A stretch of DNA of 39,536 nt from contig JBLNDG010000139.1 of the NCBI GenBank assembly GCA_050261415.1, positions 1-39,536 of the forward strand, given 5' to 3'. A program made the position numbers and the translations under genes. The notes beneath the pieces are model-generated. The model searched no databases, had not been told where the DNA came from, and saw nothing but the letters and a program-made list of their open reading frames with translations. How positions within the stretch are numbered: the first letter of the stretch is position 1; every line of letters begins with the position of its first letter. This stretch comes from JBLNDG01 sp050261415. GTDB taxonomy: Bacteria > Bacillota > Clostridia > Lutisporales > Lutisporaceae. This document shows positions 25,735-34,539 of the stretch, piece by piece.

Positions 25735-26064
25735 TTACATCCCCTTATTTTGTTGGAGTACTATTTCATATACCCCTTCATCCTCCCTGGAATTGAAAAT
25801 AATCATCTGCCGATTGTCAAATATTAAAGGGGAGCCTTCTTTAGGCTGCCCCTTCAATATCAATTCCAGTTCGGTTTTACGCACATATATAAGGATTTCT
25901 CCGATGCTTATGCCGCCAAATTCTTGCTTTGAACGGTGCATGAGTTGATCATTGTCTACTATGACATTTGCAGATACATCGTTAATCATATGGGGCTCCG
26001 CAAATTCATCAGTGTTAAAGAATACATTATCAATATCCTGTTGAGTCAAGTCTTTTAATGACAA
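25735..26064 (-). CDS. Head-tail attachment protein (lambda FII-like)
   Basis: About 109 residues, with a FNTDEFAE motif, a conserved GISIGEILIYVRK strand and a C-terminal YEIVLQQNKG strand, as in phage head-tail joining proteins. TTG at 26064 is the best start, because GAGGTG lies six bases upstream. A GTG three codons earlier lies inside that ribosome site. The IS element inserted just upstream leaves this ribosome site intact. Confidence 0.76.
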   Translation of the reverse strand: MSLKDLTQQDIDNVFFNTDEFAEPHMINDVSANVIVDNDQLMHRSKQEFGGISIGEILIYVRKTELELILKGQPKEGSPLIFDNRQMIIFNSREDEGVYEIVLQQNKGM

Positions 26065-26242
26065 AATAACCACCTCATTTTATTACCCTATAGCCGTGTG
26101 CATAACCCATACATATTGAGATTGCTGGATTTGTTGCACACTATTTTTGTTTATCACTCAATATATGATAGGATTTCCTCCCATAAATGTCGAATTTAGT
26201 ATCTACCAAAACCCCAAATCTACAATCACAGGAGGAACCCCT

Positions 26243-27523
26243 ATGCATCAACAGTTAATTATGAATATCATTTATTTATTTACTCCTCAATCCAAAGTTG
26301 ACTTTTACTCCAAAATATTTGATTCCCTTGACCTTTCAGACTTCCCTGATGAAGTCAATTCTAATAACTCCGGACCTGATGGTTTTTCCCGCCATGCACT
26401 CTTTAGAGCTTTTATCGTTATGAAGTGCGAGAAATTTTCCGAGATAACACAACTTCACGAATATCTCTTCAACAACCAGATTATAGCTCATGCCTGCGGA
26501 TTCGATATCACCAAGAAACTGCCTTCTTACTGGACTTATAGACGTTTTATCAAAAACACTGCCCATGAATGGTTTACTACAGTTATGCAATCCCAGGTCA
26601 AGACTCTTGTTTCTCTGGGCATTATTGACGGCAGCTTTGTATCTCTTGATTCTACCTCCATTGAAGCCAATACCTCAAAGAATAATTCGAAATTCTTTGA
26701 TAAATCACGCTTTGATAAATCCCTTCAACCAAAGTCCGATAAAGACTGTAAACTTGGCGTAAGAACTGCCAGCAATGCCTATAATGAGAAAAATTACGAG
26801 TTCTATTGGGGCTACAAGAACCATATCCTCGTAGATGCCATCACAGGCCTGCCTATTGCTGAAGTTACAACCACTGCCAATATCACCGACAGCGAAATAG
26901 CTATTCCATTACTTAAGAGCACCCATTCCTGGCTTCCTCTTGATGAAACTTACTTCATTGCAGATAAAGGTTACGATGTCAGGGATATTTACAACTTCGT
27001 CCATAATGAACTTCATGGGCATTGCTTCATACCTTTAAATCAAAGAAGAACAAAGAAAAACCTCAATTCCCTTACCTGTGGAAATCCTATTTGCGATGCC
27101 GGCTTTGCAATGCAAAAAGATGGCCGTCAATACCTTAAAGGCAGTATAAAGCAAAAATTTCGATGCCCGTTTCATTCTTCAAAAGATGATTCTGCTTGTA
27201 TCTGCAACCATCCTAAATTCTTTAATGGTGCCAAAAAGAGAGGTTGCATAAAGTATGTTTCAACAGGTACTGATTACAGGGCTTCCATTAACAGAGATTC
27301 TAAGTATTTTAAGTCTATTTATTCTCTTAGATCTGAATCTGAACGTTACAATTCCAGATGGAAAAATCTTAATACTGATAAAGCTTCGGTTCGCAATATG
27401 GCGGCAATTGAAAATCTGAATACCATTGGACACATTTGCCTATTGGCTCTTGCTATCGCTGCTGTTAAATCAGGTAAAACCAACTGTTTGAAATCACTAA
27501 AGAATTTCAAGAAGTCTGCATAA
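26243..27523 (+). CDS. IS1182-family transposase (DDE type)
   Basis: A 426-residue transposase. It has an N-terminal DUF772-like helical domain (FRAFIVMKCEKFSEITQLHE). The catalytic core has Asp in SLDSTSIEAN, Asp in FIADKGYD and Glu in RSESERYNSRWKNLN. A Cys-rich insert (CGNPICDAG, FRCPFH, CICNHP) precedes the Glu, as in this family. The ATG at 26243 has GGAGGAA; the frame is open 32 codons further upstream without a ribosome site. No frameshift or stop is seen, so the element may be active. Confidence 0.92.
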   Translation: MHQQLIMNIIYLFTPQSKVDFYSKIFDSLDLSDFPDEVNSNNSGPDGFSRHALFRAFIVMKCEKFSEITQLHEYLFNNQIIAHACGFDITKKLPSYWTYRRFIKNTAHEWFTTVMQSQVKTLVSLGIIDGSFVSLDSTSIEANTSKNNSKFFDKSRFDKSLQPKSDKDCKLGVRTASNAYNEKNYEFYWGYKNHILVDAITGLPIAEVTTTANITDSEIAIPLLKSTHSWLPLDETYFIADKGYDVRDIYNFVHNELHGHCFIPLNQRRTKKNLNSLTCGNPICDAGFAMQKDGRQYLKGSIKQKFRCPFHSSKDDSACICNHPKFFNGAKKRGCIKYVSTGTDYRASINRDSKYFKSIYSLRSESERYNSRWKNLNTDKASVRNMAAIENLNTIGHICLLALAIAAVKSGKTNCLKSLKNFKKSA

Positions 27524-27550
27524 TTCTAAAGCGTATATCATGAAAGTCCC

Positions 27551-27571
27551 GGGCATTGCTATGCCCTTTTT
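27551..27571 (+). terminator. Terminator of the IS transposase gene
   Basis: Stem GGGCAT / ATGCCC with a TGCT loop, followed on the plus strand by TTTTTGTT. On the minus strand no T-run follows, so phage late transcription through the IS is not expected to stop here. Confidence 0.75.
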
Positions 27572-27693
27572 GTTGCATTTCCCGCTATTTGTCAGGTTCG
27601 GATTGAGTTTTCAATGTACATTCATCTACTTATCATTTATTTCAAGGCCTTATTGCCTTAAAAATCATTAATTATGCTCATCACTATACCCTA

Positions 27694-28026
27694 CTAAGAA
27701 TCAACCGAATTCAATGACGTGATTTTTTCTGTGATTGCGGCAACAACTATTTTCCTATCCTTATTCTTTTGCTCATAGTCAAGAAGCATTTCAAGTTCTT
27801 TTACATCATCTATGGCATCAATGATTGCCTTCATCTCTTCTGCATTCTTATCTGCATAAGGATTTGGGTTACTGCCATTTACAGGTGGTTCTGCTGGCAC
27901 GCTAGTGAAATATTCGGCAATGCCATTATCCACCATATTTTTTTCTACTTCTGTAGAAAGATTCAGGACTGTACCAACTTCTAATATGCCGCCTTTCCCA
28001 TTATAAGGTGATTTCAGTTTAATCAT
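27694..28026 (-). CDS. Phage head-region protein, unknown function
   Basis: A 110-residue acidic protein. It starts with MIKLKSPYNGKGGILEVGTV, and a Pro/Asn-rich linker leads to a C-terminal helical segment (EMKAIIDAIDDVKELEMLL). It lies between the decoration protein and the head-tail attachment gene, so a head-completion role is likely from position only. The ribosome site is AGGTGAT. The IS begins within six bases of its stop. Confidence 0.63.
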   Translation of the reverse strand: MIKLKSPYNGKGGILEVGTVLNLSTEVEKNMVDNGIAEYFTSVPAEPPVNGSNPNPYADKNAEEMKAIIDAIDDVKELEMLLDYEQKNKDRKIVVAAITEKITSLNSVDS

Positions 28027-28036
28027 TTCACATCAC

Positions 28037-28369
28037 CTATCCTATCTTAACTTTTGCGGTTGTATCAGCTAATGCTTTTGCTTCGGTGCACCAACCGGCC
28101 AGAATATTGCCCGCCGATACATTTGTGAGATTACCTGCTGCACTGTCCCAGTAAAGCTGGTCTCCAACTGCAAACGCAGCAGTATTTATTGCGGGAAGCT
28201 CATGCACACCGGTTACACGAAGTGAACCTGTTGCGCCGATTGCAATTGCTTCTGCTGCTACCGCAATTCTGGATACGAGTGGAACAACCTCGTTGTATTC
28301 TATGGCTGCAGCTCCACCATTCGTGTAATCTATAACGTCACCTTTCTGAATGTATACACCTTTTGCCAT
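28037..28369 (-). CDS. Capsid decoration/cement protein, DUF2190 type
   Basis: A 110-residue beta-rich protein: IQKGDVIDYTNGGAAAIEYN, VVPLVSRIAVAA, AIGATGSLRVTGVHELPA and a VGDQLYWD motif. This is the DUF2190 pattern of small proteins encoded beside the major capsid gene and thought to stabilise the shell. It is alanine- and glycine-rich with few charged residues. Confidence 0.85.
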   Translation of the reverse strand: MAKGVYIQKGDVIDYTNGGAAAIEYNEVVPLVSRIAVAAEAIAIGATGSLRVTGVHELPAINTAAFAVGDQLYWDSAAGNLTNVSAGNILAGWCTEAKALADTTAKVKIG

Positions 28370-28416
28370 GTTATCCTATACCTCCTTATTATTTTAGAGA
28401 GCTTAACCCTTTATGA

Positions 28417-29868
28417 TTAAGCTCCAGCATTCTTACCAAGTCCTCTGAAGTCAAGCACGGTTACACCGTAATCGATATAGATTCTCCATTCCATACCAAG
28501 GAAATCGAATCCAACACGGCTTTCAAGCTTCGGCATGTCATCACCATTGAGGTAAGTTACCTCTATGGTATCAATATCCCCAGGTGCAGCTGCTGTATAG
28601 TATGCGGTCTCACTATAGCTGTCAAGCTCTGCATCAACAACCAGTGTAAGGCTGTTCTTGAATACATTTGCAACCCCGGAATTATTTGATGCAGGATCTG
28701 AAAGGGACATGAGAATCTTTTCCGCATCAGTTTCAAGAGTTGCGGGTGCAAGTAAGAACTTGGGATTTATATTCAAGGTTTCCTGGCCTCTCAGATTCTT
28801 TTGTTTTCTCATAAGCTTCCTAAGTTCGCTAAGAGTCGGTGTTGCTATTGCGCCTGGTGTACCAAGGTTCTTGTGGTCAGCGTGGAACAGATTCTTTCCG
28901 TCATATATTGCAGGATTGCTGCCAATCATCTTATACACAAGCTTGTTTATACCTCTTCCTGCTGCTCTGACATAAGCATCAGGTACTTTTGTCAGTATGG
29001 AAATGTCATCATTAATCATAGCCTGCCTGGAAAGGCCAAACTTACGGCCAAAGGTTGCAAGCGCCTTGGATACTCCATTGTCTTTCATCTCATCGAACTT
29101 GAACTCACCTGACTGTGTCATAGGAAGAAGTTCTCCGGCTTCGGAAATCTGGTAATGTGTCACTGCTTTGAAGTCTGAATTGCTTCCTCTTCCTGTCCAC
29201 ACCTGGTATGTTGTCTGTGCTCCCCTGTATGCTAATGCCATTGACTTATTTACGGAATCACTGAGTATGCTTGCGAACTGGCTGTCCGGAGAAAGCGCCC
29301 TCTTATAGAGTTCATCATCATTCAACCTGTGGGCATTGGATACCCCCGCTCTAATCAAACAATCAATAGCAAGGTCCCTGAGCTTCATTCCCCTCATATC
29401 CCTTGCACCGTCGGCGGGCTTGTCTACAGTTTTGCCAGCCCTCATAAGAATTGCATCCGATGCTGCAGACCTTACCTTTTCACTTTCATCCTTACCGCCC
29501 CTGATATCAGTCCCAGCAGCAGAAGGTTTTCTCTCAGTCTTAAGTTTTTCGAGGATTGCTGCCCTTACCTGGTCAACGGATGCGCCAGATGTAATATGCT
29601 CAGTGGGGTCTACTTCAAATTCCCTACACAGTGCATTGACTTCTGAAACACGCTGTCTTTCAGCCTGTACAGCCCTCTCTGATTCAGTTTGAGTTGCAGC
29701 AGATCTTTCCTCTTCAGCAATTTCTGTCTTAAGGGTATCGATTTCCCTCTGTAAAGTGTCAAACTCTGTCTTTTCCTCTGCAGTCAGTTCCCGCCCTGCG
29801 GTTTTTGCCCCGTTGACAATCTCCTGCTGTCTCAGTATCTTTTTGTTAAGTTGTTCTTTTTTCGGCAT
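28417..29868 (-). CDS. Phage major capsid protein (HK97 fold, Mu gpT-like C-terminus)
   Basis: A 483-residue protein. Residues 1-150 are a charged coiled coil like the HK97 delta (scaffold) domain, expected to be cut off by the protease encoded next door. The rest is the shell domain, with the segments LFHADHKNLG, LNINPKFLLAPATLE and a C-terminal GMEWRIYIDYGV that recall Mu-like gpT heads. ATG 29868 follows GGAGG by eight bases; an ATG two codons earlier is too close to it. Confidence 0.88.
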   Translation of the reverse strand: MPKKEQLNKKILRQQEIVNGAKTAGRELTAEEKTEFDTLQREIDTLKTEIAEEERSAATQTESERAVQAERQRVSEVNALCREFEVDPTEHITSGASVDQVRAAILEKLKTERKPSAAGTDIRGGKDESEKVRSAASDAILMRAGKTVDKPADGARDMRGMKLRDLAIDCLIRAGVSNAHRLNDDELYKRALSPDSQFASILSDSVNKSMALAYRGAQTTYQVWTGRGSNSDFKAVTHYQISEAGELLPMTQSGEFKFDEMKDNGVSKALATFGRKFGLSRQAMINDDISILTKVPDAYVRAAGRGINKLVYKMIGSNPAIYDGKNLFHADHKNLGTPGAIATPTLSELRKLMRKQKNLRGQETLNINPKFLLAPATLETDAEKILMSLSDPASNNSGVANVFKNSLTLVVDAELDSYSETAYYTAAAPGDIDTIEVTYLNGDDMPKLESRVGFDFLGMEWRIYIDYGVTVLDFRGLGKNAGA

Positions 29869-29880
29869 TTTCATATCCTC

Positions 29881-30534
29881 CTATAAAAGATTTTTATTTA
29901 TTTGTAGTTGGCTTTCAAATATGTTCATTGAATTACTGCCCGTCCCAGTATTTCTACCGTATATACTCCTATGAGCTCCAAATGGATCATCTTCAATATT
30001 ACGCCCTACTCCTACTGATGGATCAGCAGGGGTAGGTTCAATACTGATTTCAAGTGGCTCCCATTTCAGAGCGATATATGCAGGTCCTGTAAATCGTCCG
30101 TTTGATGATGTTTTCCCTGGCATTACTTCCTCCCAGCTGCTTACGGCATATCCCACAGAAACGCCCTTCAGTATTTTTTTCTTGACTTTCTGATATATCT
30201 TGTCACTGTCTTCATCATCATCAAAAGTAATGAGTGCCTTTGCCTTTTTCTCATTTGCATCCAGCCATGCCTTATCTATGCCTGCTATAGGCATCCTTCC
30301 AAAGTTTGGATCCTTCCCATGTGTAAAAAGTACAGTCCCTACATCAAGCAACCTTGATAAGTCCACTGCGCCATCATCATGTGACAGGATTTCCGGACCA
30401 AACCATCTCTCATAAGGGGCTTCAGAGGAGAATGATAATTCCACCGTTCTTGATTTGTCATCAATTGCCCTTATTTGAGCCGGTATCGTTCTCTCCTGCT
30501 GTCGCCCCGTCTGCGGTTTCGTTTGAGCTCCCAC
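29881..30534 (-). CDS. Prohead protease, S78 (HK97) family
   Basis: About 217 residues. The conserved His lies in VLFTHGKD and the Ser in KGVSVGYAV, the family's catalytic pair, followed by the WEPLEISIEPTPADP segment (typically LLEVS(I)xxxPA). It matures the capsid by removing the delta domain. The frame opens with a GTG at 30546, but that codon abuts the AGGAGG site; the GTG four codons later has workable spacing. It overlaps the end of the portal gene. Confidence 0.9.
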   Translation of the reverse strand: MGAQTKPQTGRQQERTIPAQIRAIDDKSRTVELSFSSEAPYERWFGPEILSHDDGAVDLSRLLDVGTVLFTHGKDPNFGRMPIAGIDKAWLDANEKKAKALITFDDDEDSDKIYQKVKKKILKGVSVGYAVSSWEEVMPGKTSSNGRFTGPAYIALKWEPLEISIEPTPADPSVGVGRNIEDDPFGAHRSIYGRNTGTGSNSMNIFESQLQINKNLL

Positions 30535-31981
30535 TCTTAGTTTCACCTCCTGCCAATGTTATTCCTAATTCCTTTGCCATCTGCTGTTCCTTTGCCCGCT
30601 GCCTTAATACATCCCTCCAATCCTCTCCCCTTTCAGCACATATCCTGGACAGTGTATCCTGCCCGGTTTCAAGGGCCTTTGCATTCGCAGTTACTTCCTT
30701 CACAGGGTCTATCCAACTCCATCCGGACGGTATCCATACATGCTTGAGGTATTTGCTCTTTTTCTGCCAGAAGTCTTTTATATTCAGCTTTCCGGACAGC
30801 ACCGCCGATATAACAAACTCCGTGTATACCTCTTTACAGAAGTGCTCAACAAGGTATTCCTGTTCCATCATGTATGTACGCTGGTCTTCAAGAAGCCCTT
30901 GCCTTGCACTGGAGTAGTTAACCTGTGACATATCCCTGGATACAGCTTCATAGCTAAGCCCCTGACCACTTCCTGCAAGACGCTGCTGTGTCGCTATGAA
31001 TTCCTTCGCATTGCTGCTTTGTCCTGAAGGATTTACAGGTGTTACCGATTCCCCTGGCTGCAGTTCATGTATCATACCTGGAGATATGGTTTTTGTTTGG
31101 TACCCGCTTTTTTCATCTATTTTGGCACCTCTGCCGAGTGTACCAGAAGCAGAATTCTTTGTTATAAAAACAGAGAGGCAAGCAAGTATCCTTTCCTTTA
31201 CTGATACCGCTTCTACAAATTCATTTATGTCACGCACTCTAGGAAGAGTTTTTGCCATAGGAGATATCTCACGCATCTGGGTAGGCCTGTTTTTCTTCCA
31301 GAGATAAATTACCCGTTGAGCTTCTATACGTTCTGATTCATATGTATAGAAACCATCCGGGGAATACTTTTTAAACCAATATGCAACCGGTTTATTATAC
31401 TGGTCAAATTCAATACCACCTACGATCCTATTCCGGCTGCCCAAAGTCATCTTAGTTGTATCAAGCTCATCAACTTCACGGGCTTGCAGAATGAAAGGCA
31501 CCGGGCCACCATTGGTATATGCCTTGATAAAGAATATACCTCCGTCAACTAACTTACGCCTCACAGCCATCTGCTGCATTTCATTAAATGACTGCTGGCC
31601 TGTGATATCACAATTCCTGGGCCGGCACCATTCTTCCCAGAGTGATTCAATCTCCTGGTTCAATTCTTCATCTTCGATATCTCTCTCTTTCATGATTTTA
31701 GCCTGCAACTTCATTCCGGTGCCAATAACATTCCTTACATAAGGTCCAATTATTGCTTCCGCTATATCAGAGTTTCTTTCCAGATCCCTTGCCCTGGCTC
31801 TTATAATATCCCTCTGCCCCTGGTCAGTCTGCTCTGCGGTTGCATTTACCTGAGTCCATCCTGAATTCAACCTGTCTGAACTTCCCGAATCATAGTAGCT
31901 TCGGAGTGCTTCCCGCCATGAAGCTCTGTTAAAGGCAGTCCTGGGACTGAAAAAACCAATAGCCCTGTCAAGCCAATTCAT
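30461..31981 (-). CDS. Phage portal protein, lambda gpB family
   Basis: A 506-residue portal. Markers are RASWREALRSYYDSG near the start, ARDLERNSDIAEAIIGPYVRN, VGGIEFDQYNKPVAYWF and the YSSARQGLLEDQRTYMMEQ helix characteristic of the family. It forms the dodecameric DNA gate. The ATG at 31981 is spaced eight bases from AGGAGG; the C-terminus is Gly/Ser/Thr-rich and overlaps the protease gene by about 75 bases. Confidence 0.95.
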   Translation of the reverse strand: MNWLDRAIGFFSPRTAFNRASWREALRSYYDSGSSDRLNSGWTQVNATAEQTDQGQRDIIRARARDLERNSDIAEAIIGPYVRNVIGTGMKLQAKIMKERDIEDEELNQEIESLWEEWCRPRNCDITGQQSFNEMQQMAVRRKLVDGGIFFIKAYTNGGPVPFILQAREVDELDTTKMTLGSRNRIVGGIEFDQYNKPVAYWFKKYSPDGFYTYESERIEAQRVIYLWKKNRPTQMREISPMAKTLPRVRDINEFVEAVSVKERILACLSVFITKNSASGTLGRGAKIDEKSGYQTKTISPGMIHELQPGESVTPVNPSGQSSNAKEFIATQQRLAGSGQGLSYEAVSRDMSQVNYSSARQGLLEDQRTYMMEQEYLVEHFCKEVYTEFVISAVLSGKLNIKDFWQKKSKYLKHVWIPSGWSWIDPVKEVTANAKALETGQDTLSRICAERGEDWRDVLRQRAKEQQMAKELGITLAGGETKSGSSNETADGATAGENDTGSNKGN

Positions 31982-31986
31982 AGTCA

Positions 31987-32193
31987 TCACCTCCTATCAA
32001 AGGCTGCCACATAGACATTTGGAGGAACATCAGATTCGTTACCCAGTTGCTGTTGTAAATTCCTGCGTTCTTGGTACAGTATGCTCAAGTCAGGCCTTCT
32101 CAACTGCCTATTCCCTATCCTGTATTCCTGCGCCCCGCCTTCTATTGATGCAATTGCTGCGTTAATCTGATCAAGCTGTTCCAGTGTCGTCAT
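31987..32193 (-). CDS. Head-tail connector, lambda gpW-like
   Basis: A 68-residue protein: MTTLEQLDQINAAI, a glycine break, and YRIGNRQLRRPDLSILYQER, the gpW pattern (RxxRRxxLxxLxxxR). gpW attaches to the portal and receives the tail. The ATG overlaps the terminase stop as ATGA, so translation is coupled. Confidence 0.88.
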   Translation of the reverse strand: MTTLEQLDQINAAIASIEGGAQEYRIGNRQLRRPDLSILYQERRNLQQQLGNESDVPPNVYVAAFDRR

Positions 32194-34061
32194 CTTATCC
32201 ACCCGCCTTTATTTTTAATCCAATTATCTGAACTCTTTATAAACCCGCTTTCCTGCTGCTGAGGCTGTGGTTGCACTGGTGCGGGTTGTTCACTGCCAAT
32301 CTGCAAATATCTTACATGAAGAAGATCCGCCGCAAGAGCTGCATATACCTCAGCATCAAGATAGTGGTTTGCCGTGTGGCTGCTCTTAGGCTTCCATACC
32401 TCAACTTCCCTGCCGCCTTTTTTCTCAATAACCTTTTCCTCTGAACATAGCTGCTCTGCATATTCCCTGTCACAACCCTTGAATACCATCCATGAACCGA
32501 GCCCGTTCGGCCTTCTTACTCTTCCGGCTATCATGTCCTTGTACTGGCCGCCGTCAACTATATAGAGCCTCATGCCATATGCCTTACTATCAACCTTCTC
32601 AATGGTGCTTATGTTATATCTCCCAAGAAGTGGTTTTGATGAACCTTTCACAGGCACTGCCCATTCCTGGTTTATAACGCAGAAATCATACACATCATCA
32701 GTCTGGTCGCCGGAATCAACAGCACAGAGATTAACCTGATATGTGCTGCCATTCTTATCTTTATATGGCAGGTTCATAATGTACTCAACTTCATCCCATG
32801 TTTCCGCAATCCCATGTGCTATGTTCCAGCTCGTCATACTTGTACCCCAGGCTCTTATAGTCCAGTAAAAATGGCCCCTCTGAACGTCAACTCCCGCTGT
32901 TATAAGCAGTGTTCCATTGGGAACCACACCTTCTTCATATTCGCTTTGCCTTTCCAGAATTTTATCGGAGTCCATTTTTACTTCTGTCTGCTCCCATGGT
33001 TCTGCGAGCCATGAGTTTACAAAATTCATCAGAAGCTCCGGGAAGTCTTTCGACTTTAAGAATTCATAAGCTACATCACCGAACCGCAGCCATGGGGAAT
33101 AAATAGCGTTAAGGTGAAATGCAGTTTTTCTGGTACCCTTTTTACTGATTGAGCGCCACTCCCCAGACCTCAGCATTTCTAATTTATCACTGTCATTTAT
33201 CATACCTTTACAGGATTCACACTCATAATATGCTGTGACCTTGGCTTCATCCGGTGTTGATTTCTCAGGCCATATTATCTGCTTAAACATAAGTGTCTGA
33301 TAGTGTCCGCAATGAGGACATGGTACAAAATATTCCCTTTGGTCATCTGCGTTAATCCATTCCTGCCATATAGGCCCTATCTTCCTTGTCGGTGTTGAAG
33401 TCTGGAATATCTTTTTATTATGGGCAAATGTTTTTGTACGCTCACGGGCGAGGCTTCTCGGGTCAGCTTCCTTTCCTGCAAAGGTTGGGAACTTATCTAT
33501 TTCATCCATGAGAAGATATCTAATCGGTCTTGAAGCAAGCGACGCTGCTGAATTCGCTCCGGCTAGTACCAGGTACATACCATCAAATTGCAGCTCCAGC
33601 ATTTTGCTATCATCAGGCGTATATCGCTCTTTTGTTTTCTCACAGAGTTCAATCATCGGCTGCAGTCTGTTTTTACTTATTGACTCGGCAAGCTCCAGTG
33701 TAGGGTATACAATAAGTGTTGAACTAGGATCTTGTGCTATGATAAAAGCGACTATATTTTGAAGGCATTCAGTACCTCCTACCTGTGTCGGCTTACAGAA
33801 TATTATCTCTTCTATATCCGGGTCATTGAAGGCATCCATTATCTCCTGAAGATATGGAGTCCTGTTGGTTTTCCATTGTCCTGGCTCTGCTGAAGTCTTT
33901 TCATCCAGTACTCTATATTTATCAGCCCATTGTGTAACTGTAAGCAGTTCAGGAGGTTTTAAGATTTCTAAGGCTTTGGAAATCCAGTCAGGCCAGTTAT
34001 GTTTCTTTTTTCTTTTTCGTCTGCGTGTATACTCCATCAATGCTAAGTTGTCTAAGCGCAT
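32190..34061 (-). CDS. Terminase large subunit, lambda gpA family
   Basis: A 623-residue packaging motor and nuclease. The ATPase part has the N-terminal adenine/Walker-A-like FCKPTQVGGTE and Walker B LLMDEIDKFP. A zinc-like CPHCGHY ... CESCKG insert follows, then the nuclease domain with ITAGVDVQRG. These mark the GpA subgroup used by cos phages such as lambda. The start with AGGGAG nine bases upstream is kept, although it overlaps terS by 65 bases; an ATG eight codons later has no ribosome site. Confidence 0.95.
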   Translation of the reverse strand: MRLDNLALMEYTRRRKRKKKHNWPDWISKALEILKPPELLTVTQWADKYRVLDEKTSAEPGQWKTNRTPYLQEIMDAFNDPDIEEIIFCKPTQVGGTECLQNIVAFIIAQDPSSTLIVYPTLELAESISKNRLQPMIELCEKTKERYTPDDSKMLELQFDGMYLVLAGANSAASLASRPIRYLLMDEIDKFPTFAGKEADPRSLARERTKTFAHNKKIFQTSTPTRKIGPIWQEWINADDQREYFVPCPHCGHYQTLMFKQIIWPEKSTPDEAKVTAYYECESCKGMINDSDKLEMLRSGEWRSISKKGTRKTAFHLNAIYSPWLRFGDVAYEFLKSKDFPELLMNFVNSWLAEPWEQTEVKMDSDKILERQSEYEEGVVPNGTLLITAGVDVQRGHFYWTIRAWGTSMTSWNIAHGIAETWDEVEYIMNLPYKDKNGSTYQVNLCAVDSGDQTDDVYDFCVINQEWAVPVKGSSKPLLGRYNISTIEKVDSKAYGMRLYIVDGGQYKDMIAGRVRRPNGLGSWMVFKGCDREYAEQLCSEEKVIEKKGGREVEVWKPKSSHTANHYLDAEVYAALAADLLHVRYLQIGSEQPAPVQPQPQQQESGFIKSSDNWIKNKGGWIR

Positions 34062-34539
34062 CGAGAACGACTCCCTCTACCATTTTTTCAATTTTCCTGG
34101 CTGTCAGATCATCCACATATGACCCTACCTCATTTCCAATCTTCCTGCTGAATGCCAACATTGACCTTTTCAAAACTACAAGGAACCTCTGTAACTCTGC
34201 AACTATATTGTCCTTGCTAATATACTCTCCCCTTGCAACGGCGTTTTCAAAGGCAGCTTCCTCAGCCTTTTCCTTTTTATAGTCAGCCTCATACTTGAGC
34301 TTCCTCATTTGAAGGGACATGCTCTCGACATCATCCTCTGTCTTGACTCCTGTGCCTATAACCCCACGCCATTTTAAAACATCCCATAAAGGCCACCATC
34401 CACGGGCAGCTTTCGGACATCCCTTCTCCTCCCATTCACTTAGTGTTTTCCGGGAAATGCTCATCTGATTACATAATTCATCAGTAGTAATGCAAATTTT
34501 ACCATCTATGGCTTTATAAAAATTTTCAAGTTCACTCAT
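33997..34539 (-). CDS. Terminase small subunit (DNA-recognition)
   Basis: A 180-residue protein with an N-terminal helix-turn-helix (ITTDELCNQMSISRKTLSEWEEKG, as in lambda Nu1-type proteins), a long charged helix (LQMRKLKYEADYKKEKAEEAA) and a basic C-terminus (TQTKKKKET). It recognises the packaging site and recruits the large subunit. The start at 34539 has AAGGTGAT; the open frame extends 45 codons into the GC-rich repeat region but is not coding-like. Confidence 0.88.
   Translation of the reverse strand: MSELENFYKAIDGKICITTDELCNQMSISRKTLSEWEEKGCPKAARGWWPLWDVLKWRGVIGTGVKTEDDVESMSLQMRKLKYEADYKKEKAEEAAFENAVARGEYISKDNIVAELQRFLVVLKRSMLAFSRKIGNEVGSYVDDLTARKIEKMVEGVVLDALRQLSIDGVYTQTKKKKET

Larger units (their letters stand above)
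26089..27688 (+). mobile_element. IS1182-family insertion sequence
   Basis: About 1.6 kb holding one transposase gene in the opposite direction to the phage genes. I find imperfect terminal inverted repeats of 17 bp (TATAGCCGTGTGCATAA on the left, matched 13 of 17 by TATAGTGATGAGCATAA read inward from the right). CCC or CCCTA flanks both ends, so a short target duplication is likely but its exact length is ambiguous. Removing the element rejoins the stop of the gene at 27694 to the ribosome site of the gene at 26064. Confidence 0.8.

Noticed and set aside
27524..27693. A separate gene between the transposase and the phage gene at 27694
   Set aside because: This stretch is the IS right end with the transposase terminator and inverted repeat; no supportable ORF.
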